DNA of 42,703 bases from an uncultured Prevotellaceae bacterium (lineage in GTDB: Bacteria; Bacteroidota; Bacteroidia; Bacteroidales; Muribaculaceae): the NCBI GenBank assembly GCA_900319525.1, contig ONOU01000023.1, positions 1-42,703 on the forward strand, in the 5' to 3' direction. The notes under the pieces were generated by a model. That model was not told the DNA's origin. It saw nothing but the letters and a program-made list of their open reading frames with translations, and ran no database searches. Each line of letters opens with the position of its first letter. Within the stretch, counting starts at the first letter, position 1. Made by a program: the position numbers and the translations under genes. Below are positions 25,486 to 33,707 of the stretch, one piece after another.

Positions 25486-27582
25486 TTAGCGGCGGCGGCG
25501 CTGGGAGGCGGAGCGTTGCTGCTGGGCGCGTTGTTGCTGTTGCTGCATCTTCTGGGCTTCCTCGAGGCGTGCCATCCACTTGGATTTCTTCTTGGGCTTG
25601 GCGGCATTGGCGGCCATGGTGGCGCGCACCTTGTCCTCGGTGACAAACAGGCGGCAGCTGTACACCTGCAGGATGGTGATCAACAGCGAGATGAAGTAGT
25701 AGTAGCTCAGGCCCGAGGCGTAGTTGTTGAAGAACACGAGGAACATCAACGGCATCATGTACATCATCGCCTTCATGCCCGGCATCGACTGTGACTGGGC
25801 CTGCGACTTGGTGGTGATGTAGGTGTAGATGATGTTGGTCACGGTCATCAACAGGCAGAACAGGCTGATGTGGTTGCCAAAGGTGCTCGAGATGAACGGG
25901 ATGTGGGTGCTCCACTCCACAATCTTGTCGGGGGCGCTCAGGTCATTGGCCCACAAGAAGGACTGTCCTCTCAACTCGATACTCGAGGGGAAGAAGGTAA
26001 ACATCGCGATCAGGATGGGCATCTGCAGCAGCATGGGCAGACAGCCGCCCATGGGGTTGGCACCGGCGAGGCGGTAGAGCTCCATGGTCTTTTGCTGCTT
26101 CTTGAGCGCGTCCTCCTGATTGGGATACTTCTCGTTGATCTTGGCGATGTCGGGAGCCAGGAAGCGCATCTTGGCCTGCGAGATGTAGGTCTTGTAGGTC
26201 AGGGGCGAGAGAACGATCTTCAGGATGATGGTGAGCACCAGGATGATGAGGCCGTAGTTGCTCATGAACTTGCCCAGCCAATCAAACACGGGAATGATGA
26301 TGCCGGTATTGATCCAGCGGAAGAGCTTCCATCCCAGCGGGATGAGGTGGGTGAGCTTGAGGTCCTCCTTGGGCGAGAACTTGTCGTAGCTCGACAGCAT
26401 GTGATAGCGGTTGGGGCCCAGATAGAAGTAGAACGACGCGGGCGTGGCCTTGTCACTCGAGTAGGGAACCATCGTGTGAACGTTGATGTCCTTGAGGTAG
26501 TTGTCATAGTCGGGCGTGTCCTTGGTATCCTGGCTGGCCAGCATGGCGGTCGAGAAGACGCTGTCGGTAATGAGCACGGTCGAGAAGAACTGGTTCTTGG
26601 CGCTGACCCACTTGATCTTCTCCTTGATCTCCTTCTCGTCGTGGCCGCTCTCGCTGGTGTTCTTCACCTCACCGTCCTTGCCAGCAAACTTGTAATAGAT
26701 GCCGCTGTTGCGCTCCTCGAACTGCTTGCCGAACTCGTGACGCGAGATCTTCTGGTGCCAGTCGAGGTCCACAAGGTTGATGTTGAGCGGGATGATGCGC
26801 TGCATGTGCTGCTGCACCATCTCCATGCGCACCATGTAGCTGCCGGGCACGAGGGTGTACTTCAGTCCCCACTGCGCGCCGCCGTCGAGCTGCAGGTTCA
26901 TCACCACGGTGCTGTCGTTGAGCTTCTTGGGGGTGAAGTAGAAGTTCTTGGTCTCGAAGCGCTGCGTGTTGTTGCTCAGGGTGAAGCTGTAGTCGTTGTC
27001 ACCCTTGTCAAACAGTACCAGCTGCGGCGTCTTGTAGGTCTTGTAGCCCTTCAAGATGGCGCGGGCGATGATGCCGCCCTTGGTGCTGAGCTCGACCTTC
27101 AACGAGTCGTTCTCGAGGGTGACGAGCTCCTCGGTACCGGTGAGGGCTGCGGCAAACGAGCCGTTCTTGGCATACACGTCAAGAGCGCGCTGCACGGCCT
27201 GCACGGCGAGGTTGTGAGCAGCAGGGTTGGCGCTGGTGGCTGCGGTGACCTCGTCCCAGGTCACGGTGGTGTCGGCCACGGTGACGGTGCCCGAGATCTT
27301 GCCGTCCTGCAACGAGAGCATGACGCCCTCGTTGTTGATCGAGGCGTGGTCGGCAGGCAGGTTCTGCAGCACATTCATGAGCAAGGTTTTGTCTTCGTTG
27401 CTCAGGGTGTCGACGTTGCCGGCGATGAGCGCTTGCCTATTGTCCTGGCGCTGCACGGCGGCGATCGAGTCGAGTTGCCGCTGACGCTCGGCGAGTTCGG
27501 CCTCGCTGGGCTGATTGAGCCACATGAAGCCAAAGATGACGACTCCCATCAGCAACATTCCAATCAAAGTGTTCTTATCCAT
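25486..27582 (-). CDS. yidC: Membrane protein insertase YidC
   Basis: 698 residues, somewhat longer than E. coli YidC (548) as in other Bacteroidales. It inserts proteins into the inner membrane with or without SecYEG. N-terminal anchor LIGMLLMGVVIFGFMWL, a large periplasmic beta domain (about 150-420; LVTLENDSLKVELSTKGG) and the conserved core (about 435-650): YGLIILVLTIILKIVLSPLT, MRFLAPDIAKINEKY, GGCLPMLLQMPILIAMFTFF and YYFISLLITILQVYSC. The C-terminus is basic and Gln-rich (KKKSKWMARLEEAQKM, then a QQQQQR run and RRRR), likely ribosome-contacting. It lies downstream of pyrG; a small mobile-looking gene sits between. Confidence 0.97.
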   Translation of the reverse strand: MDKNTLIGMLLMGVVIFGFMWLNQPSEAELAERQRQLDSIAAVQRQDNRQALIAGNVDTLSNEDKTLLMNVLQNLPADHASINNEGVMLSLQDGKISGTVTVADTTVTWDEVTAATSANPAAHNLAVQAVQRALDVYAKNGSFAAALTGTEELVTLENDSLKVELSTKGGIIARAILKGYKTYKTPQLVLFDKGDNDYSFTLSNNTQRFETKNFYFTPKKLNDSTVVMNLQLDGGAQWGLKYTLVPGSYMVRMEMVQQHMQRIIPLNINLVDLDWHQKISRHEFGKQFEERNSGIYYKFAGKDGEVKNTSESGHDEKEIKEKIKWVSAKNQFFSTVLITDSVFSTAMLASQDTKDTPDYDNYLKDINVHTMVPYSSDKATPASFYFYLGPNRYHMLSSYDKFSPKEDLKLTHLIPLGWKLFRWINTGIIIPVFDWLGKFMSNYGLIILVLTIILKIVLSPLTYKTYISQAKMRFLAPDIAKINEKYPNQEDALKKQQKTMELYRLAGANPMGGCLPMLLQMPILIAMFTFFPSSIELRGQSFLWANDLSAPDKIVEWSTHIPFISSTFGNHISLFCLLMTVTNIIYTYITTKSQAQSQSMPGMKAMMYMMPLMFLVFFNNYASGLSYYYFISLLITILQVYSCRLFVTEDKVRATMAANAAKPKKKSKWMARLEEAQKMQQQQQRAQQQRSASQRRRR

Positions 27583-27590
27583 ATGTTTTT

Positions 27591-27710
27591 TTAGTTGTAA
27601 GTTGTAAGTTGTAAGTTTTAAGTATGGTTACTGTTGGCGGACGGTATCACACTTTTTAGTTGTAAGTTGTAAGTTTTAAGTTTTAAGTATGATTACTGTT
27701 GCCTGACGAT
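27591..27710. repeat. Two direct copies of an AAGTTTTAAGT repeat left of the S23-like gene
   Basis: Copy A (27591-27643) and copy B (27656-27710) both begin TTAGTTGTAAGTTGTAAG and end GTTACTGTTGGCGGACGG or GATTACTGTTGCCTGACGAT. Each starts with heptads of GTTGTAA/GTTTTAA. An inverted copy lies at 28168-28220 beyond the gene. Confidence 0.75.
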
Positions 27711-27755
27711 ATTACAGATATTACAGATATTACAGGTATTACAGACATTACAGAT
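27711..27755. repeat. Five tandem copies of a 9-base unit (ATTACAGAT)
   Basis: Units are ATTACAGAT, ATTACAGAT, ATTACAGGT, ATTACAGAC and ATTACAGAT, head to tail with no gaps, ending eight bases before the S23-like gene's stop codon. Copy number may vary between strains. Confidence 0.85.
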
Positions 27756-27762
27756 ATCATAC

Positions 27763-28125
27763 TTAAAACGGGATGAGTGAATTAGAGAGAGCGTTGATCA
27801 TTTTGTCGAGCTCGGTAATGAGGTCCTTGGCCTTGGAAGTTTGACTTGCATCGATATAATCAATGCGTTCACAAATCTCAAGCTGAGTTGACAGTTCCCG
27901 AAGAGATCCTCGCGCAACCGAAAGAAATCTGACAAATTCCTTCATGGTGTCCCGGCCTTGCCCTTCGGCAATATTAGAGGGAATCGAGATAACAGCTCTA
28001 CGCATCTGGGACGATAATGCGAAATTTTCATCGGGTGGCAACAGTTTGACGAGCCGGTAAACTTCAACCGTCAAGTCCATGGCCTTTTGCCATACCTTTA
28101 AGTCTCTAAAATCACTTGATTTCAT
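27763..28125 (-). CDS. Four-helix-bundle protein (S23/IVP, bAvd-like)
   Basis: 120 residues, a normal length for the family first seen in 23S rRNA intervening sequences and as the accessory variability protein of diversity-generating retroelements. Motifs: FRDLKVWQKAMDLTVEVYRL, SQMRRAVISIPSNIAEGQGR (the SIPSNIAEG hallmark) and GSLRELSTQLEICERIDYI. It binds nucleic acid in studied cases; its role outside those systems is unknown. No reverse transcriptase or variable protein is in the window, so it is a stand-alone member. It separates pyrG from yidC and is bracketed by inverted AAGTTTTAAGT repeats, which suggests insertion as a unit. Confidence 0.93.
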   Translation of the reverse strand: MKSSDFRDLKVWQKAMDLTVEVYRLVKLLPPDENFALSSQMRRAVISIPSNIAEGQGRDTMKEFVRFLSVARGSLRELSTQLEICERIDYIDASQTSKAKDLITELDKMINALSNSLIPF

Positions 28126-28167
28126 ATATGAGTTGTTTGTTTCAATTTCAACAGTTTTAAGTTGCAG

Positions 28168-28220
28168 GTTGCCAGGCGAAAGTATTCTTACTTAAAACTT
28201 ACAACTTAAAACTTAAAACT
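28168..28220. repeat. Inverted copy of the AAGTTTTAAGT repeat right of the S23-like gene
   Basis: Read on the minus strand this is AGTTTTAAGTTTTAAGTTGT, then AAGTTTTAAGTAAGAATACT and TTCGCCTGGCAAC, closely matching copy B on the left in the opposite orientation. Together they bracket 27763-28125. Confidence 0.7.
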
Positions 28221-28223
28221 CAA

Positions 28224-29930
<1,707 letters not shown>

Positions 29931-29935
29931 TTAGG

Positions 29936-29970
29936 GGGGCTGACGCGCTCTTACCTCACGCTAAGGCGCG
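29936..29970. repeat. Dispersed motifs GGGGCTGACGCGCTC and CTCACGCTAAGGCGC
   Basis: GGGGCTGACGCGCTC (29936-29950) is followed after four bases by CTCACGCTAAGGCGC (29955-29969). The same pair recurs at 33469-33483 and 33488-33502, and the first motif alone at 36211-36225. The 29863-30072 stretch otherwise has no gene, only short AATACAATG repeats. Confidence 0.75.
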
Positions 29971-30121
29971 AAGACGCTAAGTTTTATTGATTTGAAGACA
30001 ACGGGGAGAACTTTTTTGATGGGAAGACAATAAATACAATGAATACAATGGCATCCGCGCTCGTTTTTATTTGAAGACAAGAAAGACAAGAAAGACAAAA
30101 TATTGATTATGTGCGGGGAGA

Positions 30122-30224
30122 GCCCCGCTAGGGGCGGCCAGAGTATAGGCAGGGGTGAAACGAGGCGAAGCCGAGTGAAACCCCTGCAATAGTCAAGACA
30201 TATCACCAAGCCCCGCTAGGGGCG
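30122..30224. repeat. Palindrome-bounded structured repeat, copy 1
   Basis: 103 bases bounded by GCCCCGCTAGGGGCG at both ends. An inner stem GCAGGGGT/ACCCCTGC carries the loop region GAAACGAGGCGAAGCCGAG. It is the reverse orientation of copy 3 at 39311-39413, with the same length. Confidence 0.8.
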
Positions 30225-30252
30225 GCAGGAAATCATTGATATACAGACCTGT

Positions 30253-30348
30253 CGCCCCTAGCGGGGCTATTATTAGTGAATGGCAATCAGGTACAGGAGT
30301 TCCGCTTCGCTGCACTCCTGCCTATAACCTGGTCGCCCCTAGCGGGGC
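30253..30348. repeat. Palindrome-bounded structured repeat, copy 2
   Basis: 96 bases bounded by CGCCCCTAGCGGGGC at both ends, in the same orientation as copy 3. The inner stem is CAGGAGT/ACTCCTG where copies 1 and 3 have CAGGGGT/ACCCCTG, a compensatory pair change. The CCTATAACCTGGTCGCCCC end is shared with copy 3. Confidence 0.8.
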
Positions 30349-30428
30349 TTTTTTCCGGACAATAATAATTATTTATTGTCTTTGTTGTCTTTGTTGTCTT
30401 TGTTGTCTTCTCATGAGATTGTGGGCTT

Positions 30429-30466
30429 AAAAAAGGCGGCCCCGTGGTGGGGTCGCCCTTTTTTTT
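30429..30466. terminator. Bidirectional terminator after the 864-residue protein gene
   Basis: GGCGGCCCC/GGGGTCGCC with a GTGGT loop, flanked by AAAAAA on one side and TTTTTTTT on the other, 28 bases from the gene's stop. Nearly identical to the hairpin at 33647-33684. Confidence 0.85.
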
Positions 30467-30493
30467 AGATTGGTTTGTCAGTGAGCCAGAGGC

Positions 30494-33088
30494 TTACTTG
30501 ATCACCTTAACGGCGCTGGTGGTGCCGTCGGTGTAGGTGGTAACGACGATGGTCACGCCATTAGCCTCCTGCATCTCCTGACCAGCCATGTTGAAGTAGC
30601 GTACGCCAGCAACGGTCTTGCCGTTCACGAGGCCGTTAACGCTGGTGCTCTCATCAACGTGGATAGGCTCGTCCTTTACTTCGCTCGGCATCTTACCGGG
30701 CTCAACAGCGTAAGCGTAAACGGTGTAGTCACCATTGTTACGGAAGTAGATGGGGGTGCCATCCCACTTCTCGAAGTGCTCACCATCCATGCTGTAGTAA
30801 ATTTCAGCGCCATCGACAGCCTCGAAGGTTACAACTACATAGTGGCCATCATAGGTCTGGTTGCCTTCCTCATCCCACTCAGACTTACCGGGGGTCGGTA
30901 CGATCACGGGAGCCTCAGAGTAAACGAGAGCGGGGATGTCGATGTACTCAGGACCTACGCGGCCGGGAGCTACAGCATCATAGCCATCGGGAACCTCGTT
31001 AGCCTCAGCAGTTGCATTAACGATAGCCATGTCATACTCCTCGCCACGGGGCAGAACAACGGTAACTGAACCTTCTTCGCTAGTGTAGGGCTTGGTGCCC
31101 TCGCTGGTGGTAACGGTTACGGTTACGGTACCCTCGCCAGTAACGGTGAAGGTTACGTTCTCGGCGGTAACAACGGGCTCACCGATAACGGGAGCGGGAG
31201 TGTAGTAAACCTTCGACTCCTCGTCGATGGTGATCTCGACGGGATCAGATACCTCGCTCTCCAGCTTGTTAGGAGCGATAGCGGTAGCAGTCCAAGTGTG
31301 GGGGCCATAACCCTCATAGATGTCATAGGTGATGGGCATCTCGCCGGTGTACTTCTCACCGTCGCAGTACAGGGTGTAAACGGCATCGTCATCCGAGCCA
31401 TAAGCCCAAACGGTGAGCTTGCCATTCTCGTAGCTGTAAGTTACGCTGGGCTTAGCGGTCTGGGGCAGAGCGGGAACGCGAACGTGAGCGGTCTCATGTG
31501 CACTCTCGGCATAGGTAGCGCCCTCGGTGGTGTAAGCGTCAACGTCAACATAGTAGTCCTCAGCCTTGCGCTCGTACTGGATGTTAACGGTAGCGGCGCG
31601 CATCAGGGTACCCATGGGCTCGGCAGTGTAAATGAGCTGGCCGTCGGTGGTACCGGGGATGATGGTGATGGTGAAGTGCAGGCCATCCTCGTCGTTCATG
31701 CCAACAATGCTGGGGCTGTCAACGAAGATCTTGTCGGTAGCACCGATCTCGATCAGCTGGCTGCCAGTCTCGCTGGGACGGTAGTAAGGAGCGGTAGCGG
31801 TAGCGGTCCAGGTGCCGTTGTAGCCCACATAGGGATCGTAGTTAACGGTAGCGGGGTTGTCCACGATGTTGCCATCCTTGTCCTTGAGCACGATGGTAGC
31901 ACCCTCAGTATCGCAGGTAGCGGTTACGGTAAAGGTGCCGTCGCCATTGACCACGTAGTTGATCTTGGGAGTCTTCACCTGAGGCAGAGCGGGAACGGTG
32001 ATGGTAGCATCAGCCACGTCGCTGGCGTTGTACTCGGTGGTAGCCTTGGTGCTTGCCAGAACGTAAACGGGAACGTCCTCAGCGCCACGGTTGTAAATGA
32101 GGGTTACGATACCATTCTCGTCAACGGTGTAGTTAGAGGTAGTGGGCTCGGCTTCCCATTCAACCTCAAGGCCCTTGCCGAGCTCGGCGGGAGCGATGAT
32201 GATGTAGTAGGTGCCGTTCTCACCGGTCATACCCTGGATGCTGGGGCTGTCAACGTCCTTCTTGTCCAGAGCGGGGATGGTAACCTCGACGGGAGTGCAC
32301 TCGGTGTCGCCGCTCTCGTCTTCGTTAGCTTTAGTAACAGCAACGAAGGTGATTTTCTGCTCCTCGTAGGTCTGGGGAGCATTGTAGGGGTTGTCAACCT
32401 TGGTGCGGGTACCGTCAGCGTTAACGATGTAGAGCTCAACGGTGTGGTTAGCATCGTCGCCCTCAACAGCTGCGGTTACCACGTTACCCTCGGACGTGAT
32501 GGTGGGAGCGGGAGCGGGCTGAGCATCTTCCTCGACGGTAACAATAGTGGGAGCAGGGGCGGAGTTATCTGCATTAACATCAGCAGCAACAAAGCCCTCA
32601 CGATTGTCAGCACCACAAGAGGGATCAGTCTTAATCTCAACTGTACCACCCTTGAAATTTTCATCAAAGGTAAAGTACATAACCAAGTACTCCTCGTACT
32701 CGCCGGCCCACCACTTAATACAACCATAAGTGGTTTTGTCCTCATTGTAGCCAGCTTCAGCACTAGCGGTGATCATGTGATTGAAAGGCGCAACTGCACC
32801 ATACAAAGGGGGTGCGTAATTAATTGCCTTACCACGATTGTTGTAGGTAGCAATGGCCCAGTCAGCACCCGTCTCGACGCCGGTACATGTCATACCCTCA
32901 GGGAAGGTAAAGTAAGTATCCCAGGCGCTAACACATTCTTCAAAATGAGCAGATACGATCATCTCGTATTCCTCACCTGTGCCAATGTAGCTTGCAGGGA
33001 CCTCAAAGTCGTTGACATACAAGTAGCTTTTTGCAAACGCGCTACTTGCCATCAACAGAGCTGCAAGAGTAAATAAAAATTTCTTCAT
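30494..33088 (-). CDS. Large secreted repeat protein, cohesin-like N-terminus, T9SS-like C-terminus
   Basis: 864 residues. After the signal peptide MKKFLFTLAALLMASSAFA comes a domain (about 20-170) reading EEYEMIVSAHFEECVSAWDT, then FTFPEGMTCTGVETGADW and later LVMYFTFDENFKGGTVEIKT; strand order and the 'FxFPEGxxxxGV' element resemble cohesin domains, an inference. The middle (about 195-790) has several beta-sandwich repeats of roughly 90 residues with AxxTVTAT-type strands and PALPQ linkers. The last 40 residues (VAGVRYFNMAGQEMQEANGV onward to KVIK) look like a Por/type IX sorting tail. It is paralogous to the neighbour at 33708-35573, which shares both ends. Very acidic composition. Probably a surface or released adhesin-like protein. 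Confidence 0.88.
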   Translation of the reverse strand: MKKFLFTLAALLMASSAFAKSYLYVNDFEVPASYIGTGEEYEMIVSAHFEECVSAWDTYFTFPEGMTCTGVETGADWAIATYNNRGKAINYAPPLYGAVAPFNHMITASAEAGYNEDKTTYGCIKWWAGEYEEYLVMYFTFDENFKGGTVEIKTDPSCGADNREGFVAADVNADNSAPAPTIVTVEEDAQPAPAPTITSEGNVVTAAVEGDDANHTVELYIVNADGTRTKVDNPYNAPQTYEEQKITFVAVTKANEDESGDTECTPVEVTIPALDKKDVDSPSIQGMTGENGTYYIIIAPAELGKGLEVEWEAEPTTSNYTVDENGIVTLIYNRGAEDVPVYVLASTKATTEYNASDVADATITVPALPQVKTPKINYVVNGDGTFTVTATCDTEGATIVLKDKDGNIVDNPATVNYDPYVGYNGTWTATATAPYYRPSETGSQLIEIGATDKIFVDSPSIVGMNDEDGLHFTITIIPGTTDGQLIYTAEPMGTLMRAATVNIQYERKAEDYYVDVDAYTTEGATYAESAHETAHVRVPALPQTAKPSVTYSYENGKLTVWAYGSDDDAVYTLYCDGEKYTGEMPITYDIYEGYGPHTWTATAIAPNKLESEVSDPVEITIDEESKVYYTPAPVIGEPVVTAENVTFTVTGEGTVTVTVTTSEGTKPYTSEEGSVTVVLPRGEEYDMAIVNATAEANEVPDGYDAVAPGRVGPEYIDIPALVYSEAPVIVPTPGKSEWDEEGNQTYDGHYVVVTFEAVDGAEIYYSMDGEHFEKWDGTPIYFRNNGDYTVYAYAVEPGKMPSEVKDEPIHVDESTSVNGLVNGKTVAGVRYFNMAGQEMQEANGVTIVVTTYTDGTTSAVKVIK

Positions 33089-33405
33089 AATGCGATTAAT
33101 TAGAAATTGATTAAGTTATTAAAAAGAATAAACACGTAATTCAACATTATATAAATTTTGCACATTCGAGAGATTCATCCATCTTGATTATCAAAGAGTT
33201 TCGGAAAAACTGAACTTGTTCACGGTAATCATTTTGTTCATGTATGTCAGGTAAAGTTTCCTATATCGTCATGCAGCGATAACAGCCTCCGTCGCTTCAA
33301 GTCGATGGGGGACTGCGCTGGGTTAAACACTAGCTGTCGTCAAGTTTCTTCATCATAGGCAATCAGTAATCGCGATTGTTGCTGGCCGCAGCCAGCAATA
33401 ACTAG
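33089..33405 (-). promoter_or_regulatory. Long structured 5' leader of the 864-residue protein gene
   Basis: The promoter at 33411-33440 predicts a leader of about 315 nucleotides. It begins with the hairpin TTGCTGGC/GCCAGCAA and further on has CAGCG/CGCTG enclosing CAG..CC/GG..CTG. An eight-codon reading frame MMKKLDDS lies at 33330-33356. No longer gene fits. The paralogue has a leader of similar length. Confidence 0.5.
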
Positions 33406-33410
33406 TAGCG

Positions 33411-33440
33411 CAAAGATACACTATTTTTTTTATCTGACAA
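33411..33440 (-). promoter_or_regulatory. Promoter of the 864-residue protein gene
   Basis: Minus strand: TTG (33438-33440), 19 bases, TATCTTTG (33411-33418). The start codon is more than 310 bases downstream. Confidence 0.6.
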
Positions 33441-33468
33441 AAAAAAATGGAAAAATTTCAACCAAAGT

Positions 33469-33502
33469 GGGGCTGACGCGCTCTTACCTCACGCTAAGGC
33501 GC
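33469..33502. repeat. Second copy of the GGGGCTGACGCGCTC/CTCACGCTAAGGCGC pair
   Basis: Same two motifs and spacing as at 29936-29970, again just outside an inverted-repeat element. The two blocks are part of a duplicated gene flank. Confidence 0.75.
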
Positions 33503-33521
33503 GAAGAAGTTTTATTGATTT

Positions 33522-33620
33522 GAAGACAAGAAAGACAAGAAAGACAAAATATTATTATGTGCGGGGCTTTTTTCTGGACAATAATAATTATTTGTTGTCT
33601 TTGTTGTCTTTGTTGTCTTC
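33522..33620. repeat. Inverted-repeat element, short (empty) copy
   Basis: 99 bases: GAAGACAAGAAAGACAAG at one end and TTTGTTGTCTTTGTTGTC to GTCTTC at the other, with only TATTATTATGTGCGGGGC and an AT-rich hairpin between. It corresponds to 30073-30410 without the 229-base block. Confidence 0.75.
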
Positions 33621-33646
33621 TCATGAGACTGCGGTGTGGGGGGGTG

Positions 33647-33684
33647 AAAAAAAGGCGACCCCGTGGTGGGGTCGCCCATTTTTT
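33647..33684. terminator. Bidirectional terminator after the 621-residue protein gene
   Basis: GGCGACCCC/GGGGTCGCC with loop GTGGT, preceded by AAAAAAA and followed by ATTTTTT, 24 bases from the gene's stop. The twin of the hairpin at 30429-30466. Confidence 0.85.
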
Positions 33685-33707
33685 CACCTAGTGAGTGAAG
33701 TGGTTGA

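Larger units (their letters stand above)
30073..30410. repeat. Inverted-repeat element, filled copy
   Basis: The ends are GAAGACAAGAAAGACAAG and its near complement in TTTGTTGTCTTTGTTGTC, continuing to GTCTTC at 30410. Compared with the 99-base copy at 33522-33620, this one has 229 extra bases (about 30119-30347) holding two palindromic elements, plus one extra TTTGTTGTC. No coding sequence is present. It lies downstream of the 864-residue protein gene. Confidence 0.75.

Noticed and set aside
25870-27594. A 574-codon frame opposite yidC
   Set aside because: Antisense shadow of a clearly conserved gene; the product is a biased Val/Leu/Glu/His sequence without recognisable motifs.
27763-28125. 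A diversity-generating retroelement around the bAvd-like gene
   Set aside because: No reverse transcriptase, template repeat or variable repeat is present nearby; the S23/bAvd protein alone does not make such a system.
31298-33076. A 592-codon frame opposite the 864-residue protein gene
   Set aside because: Repeated GSG/VVN-type sequence arises from the repeat structure of the real gene on the other strand.
33330-33356. MMKKLDDS short frame as a separate gene
   Set aside because: Eight codons with no clear ribosome-binding site; kept only as part of the leader description.
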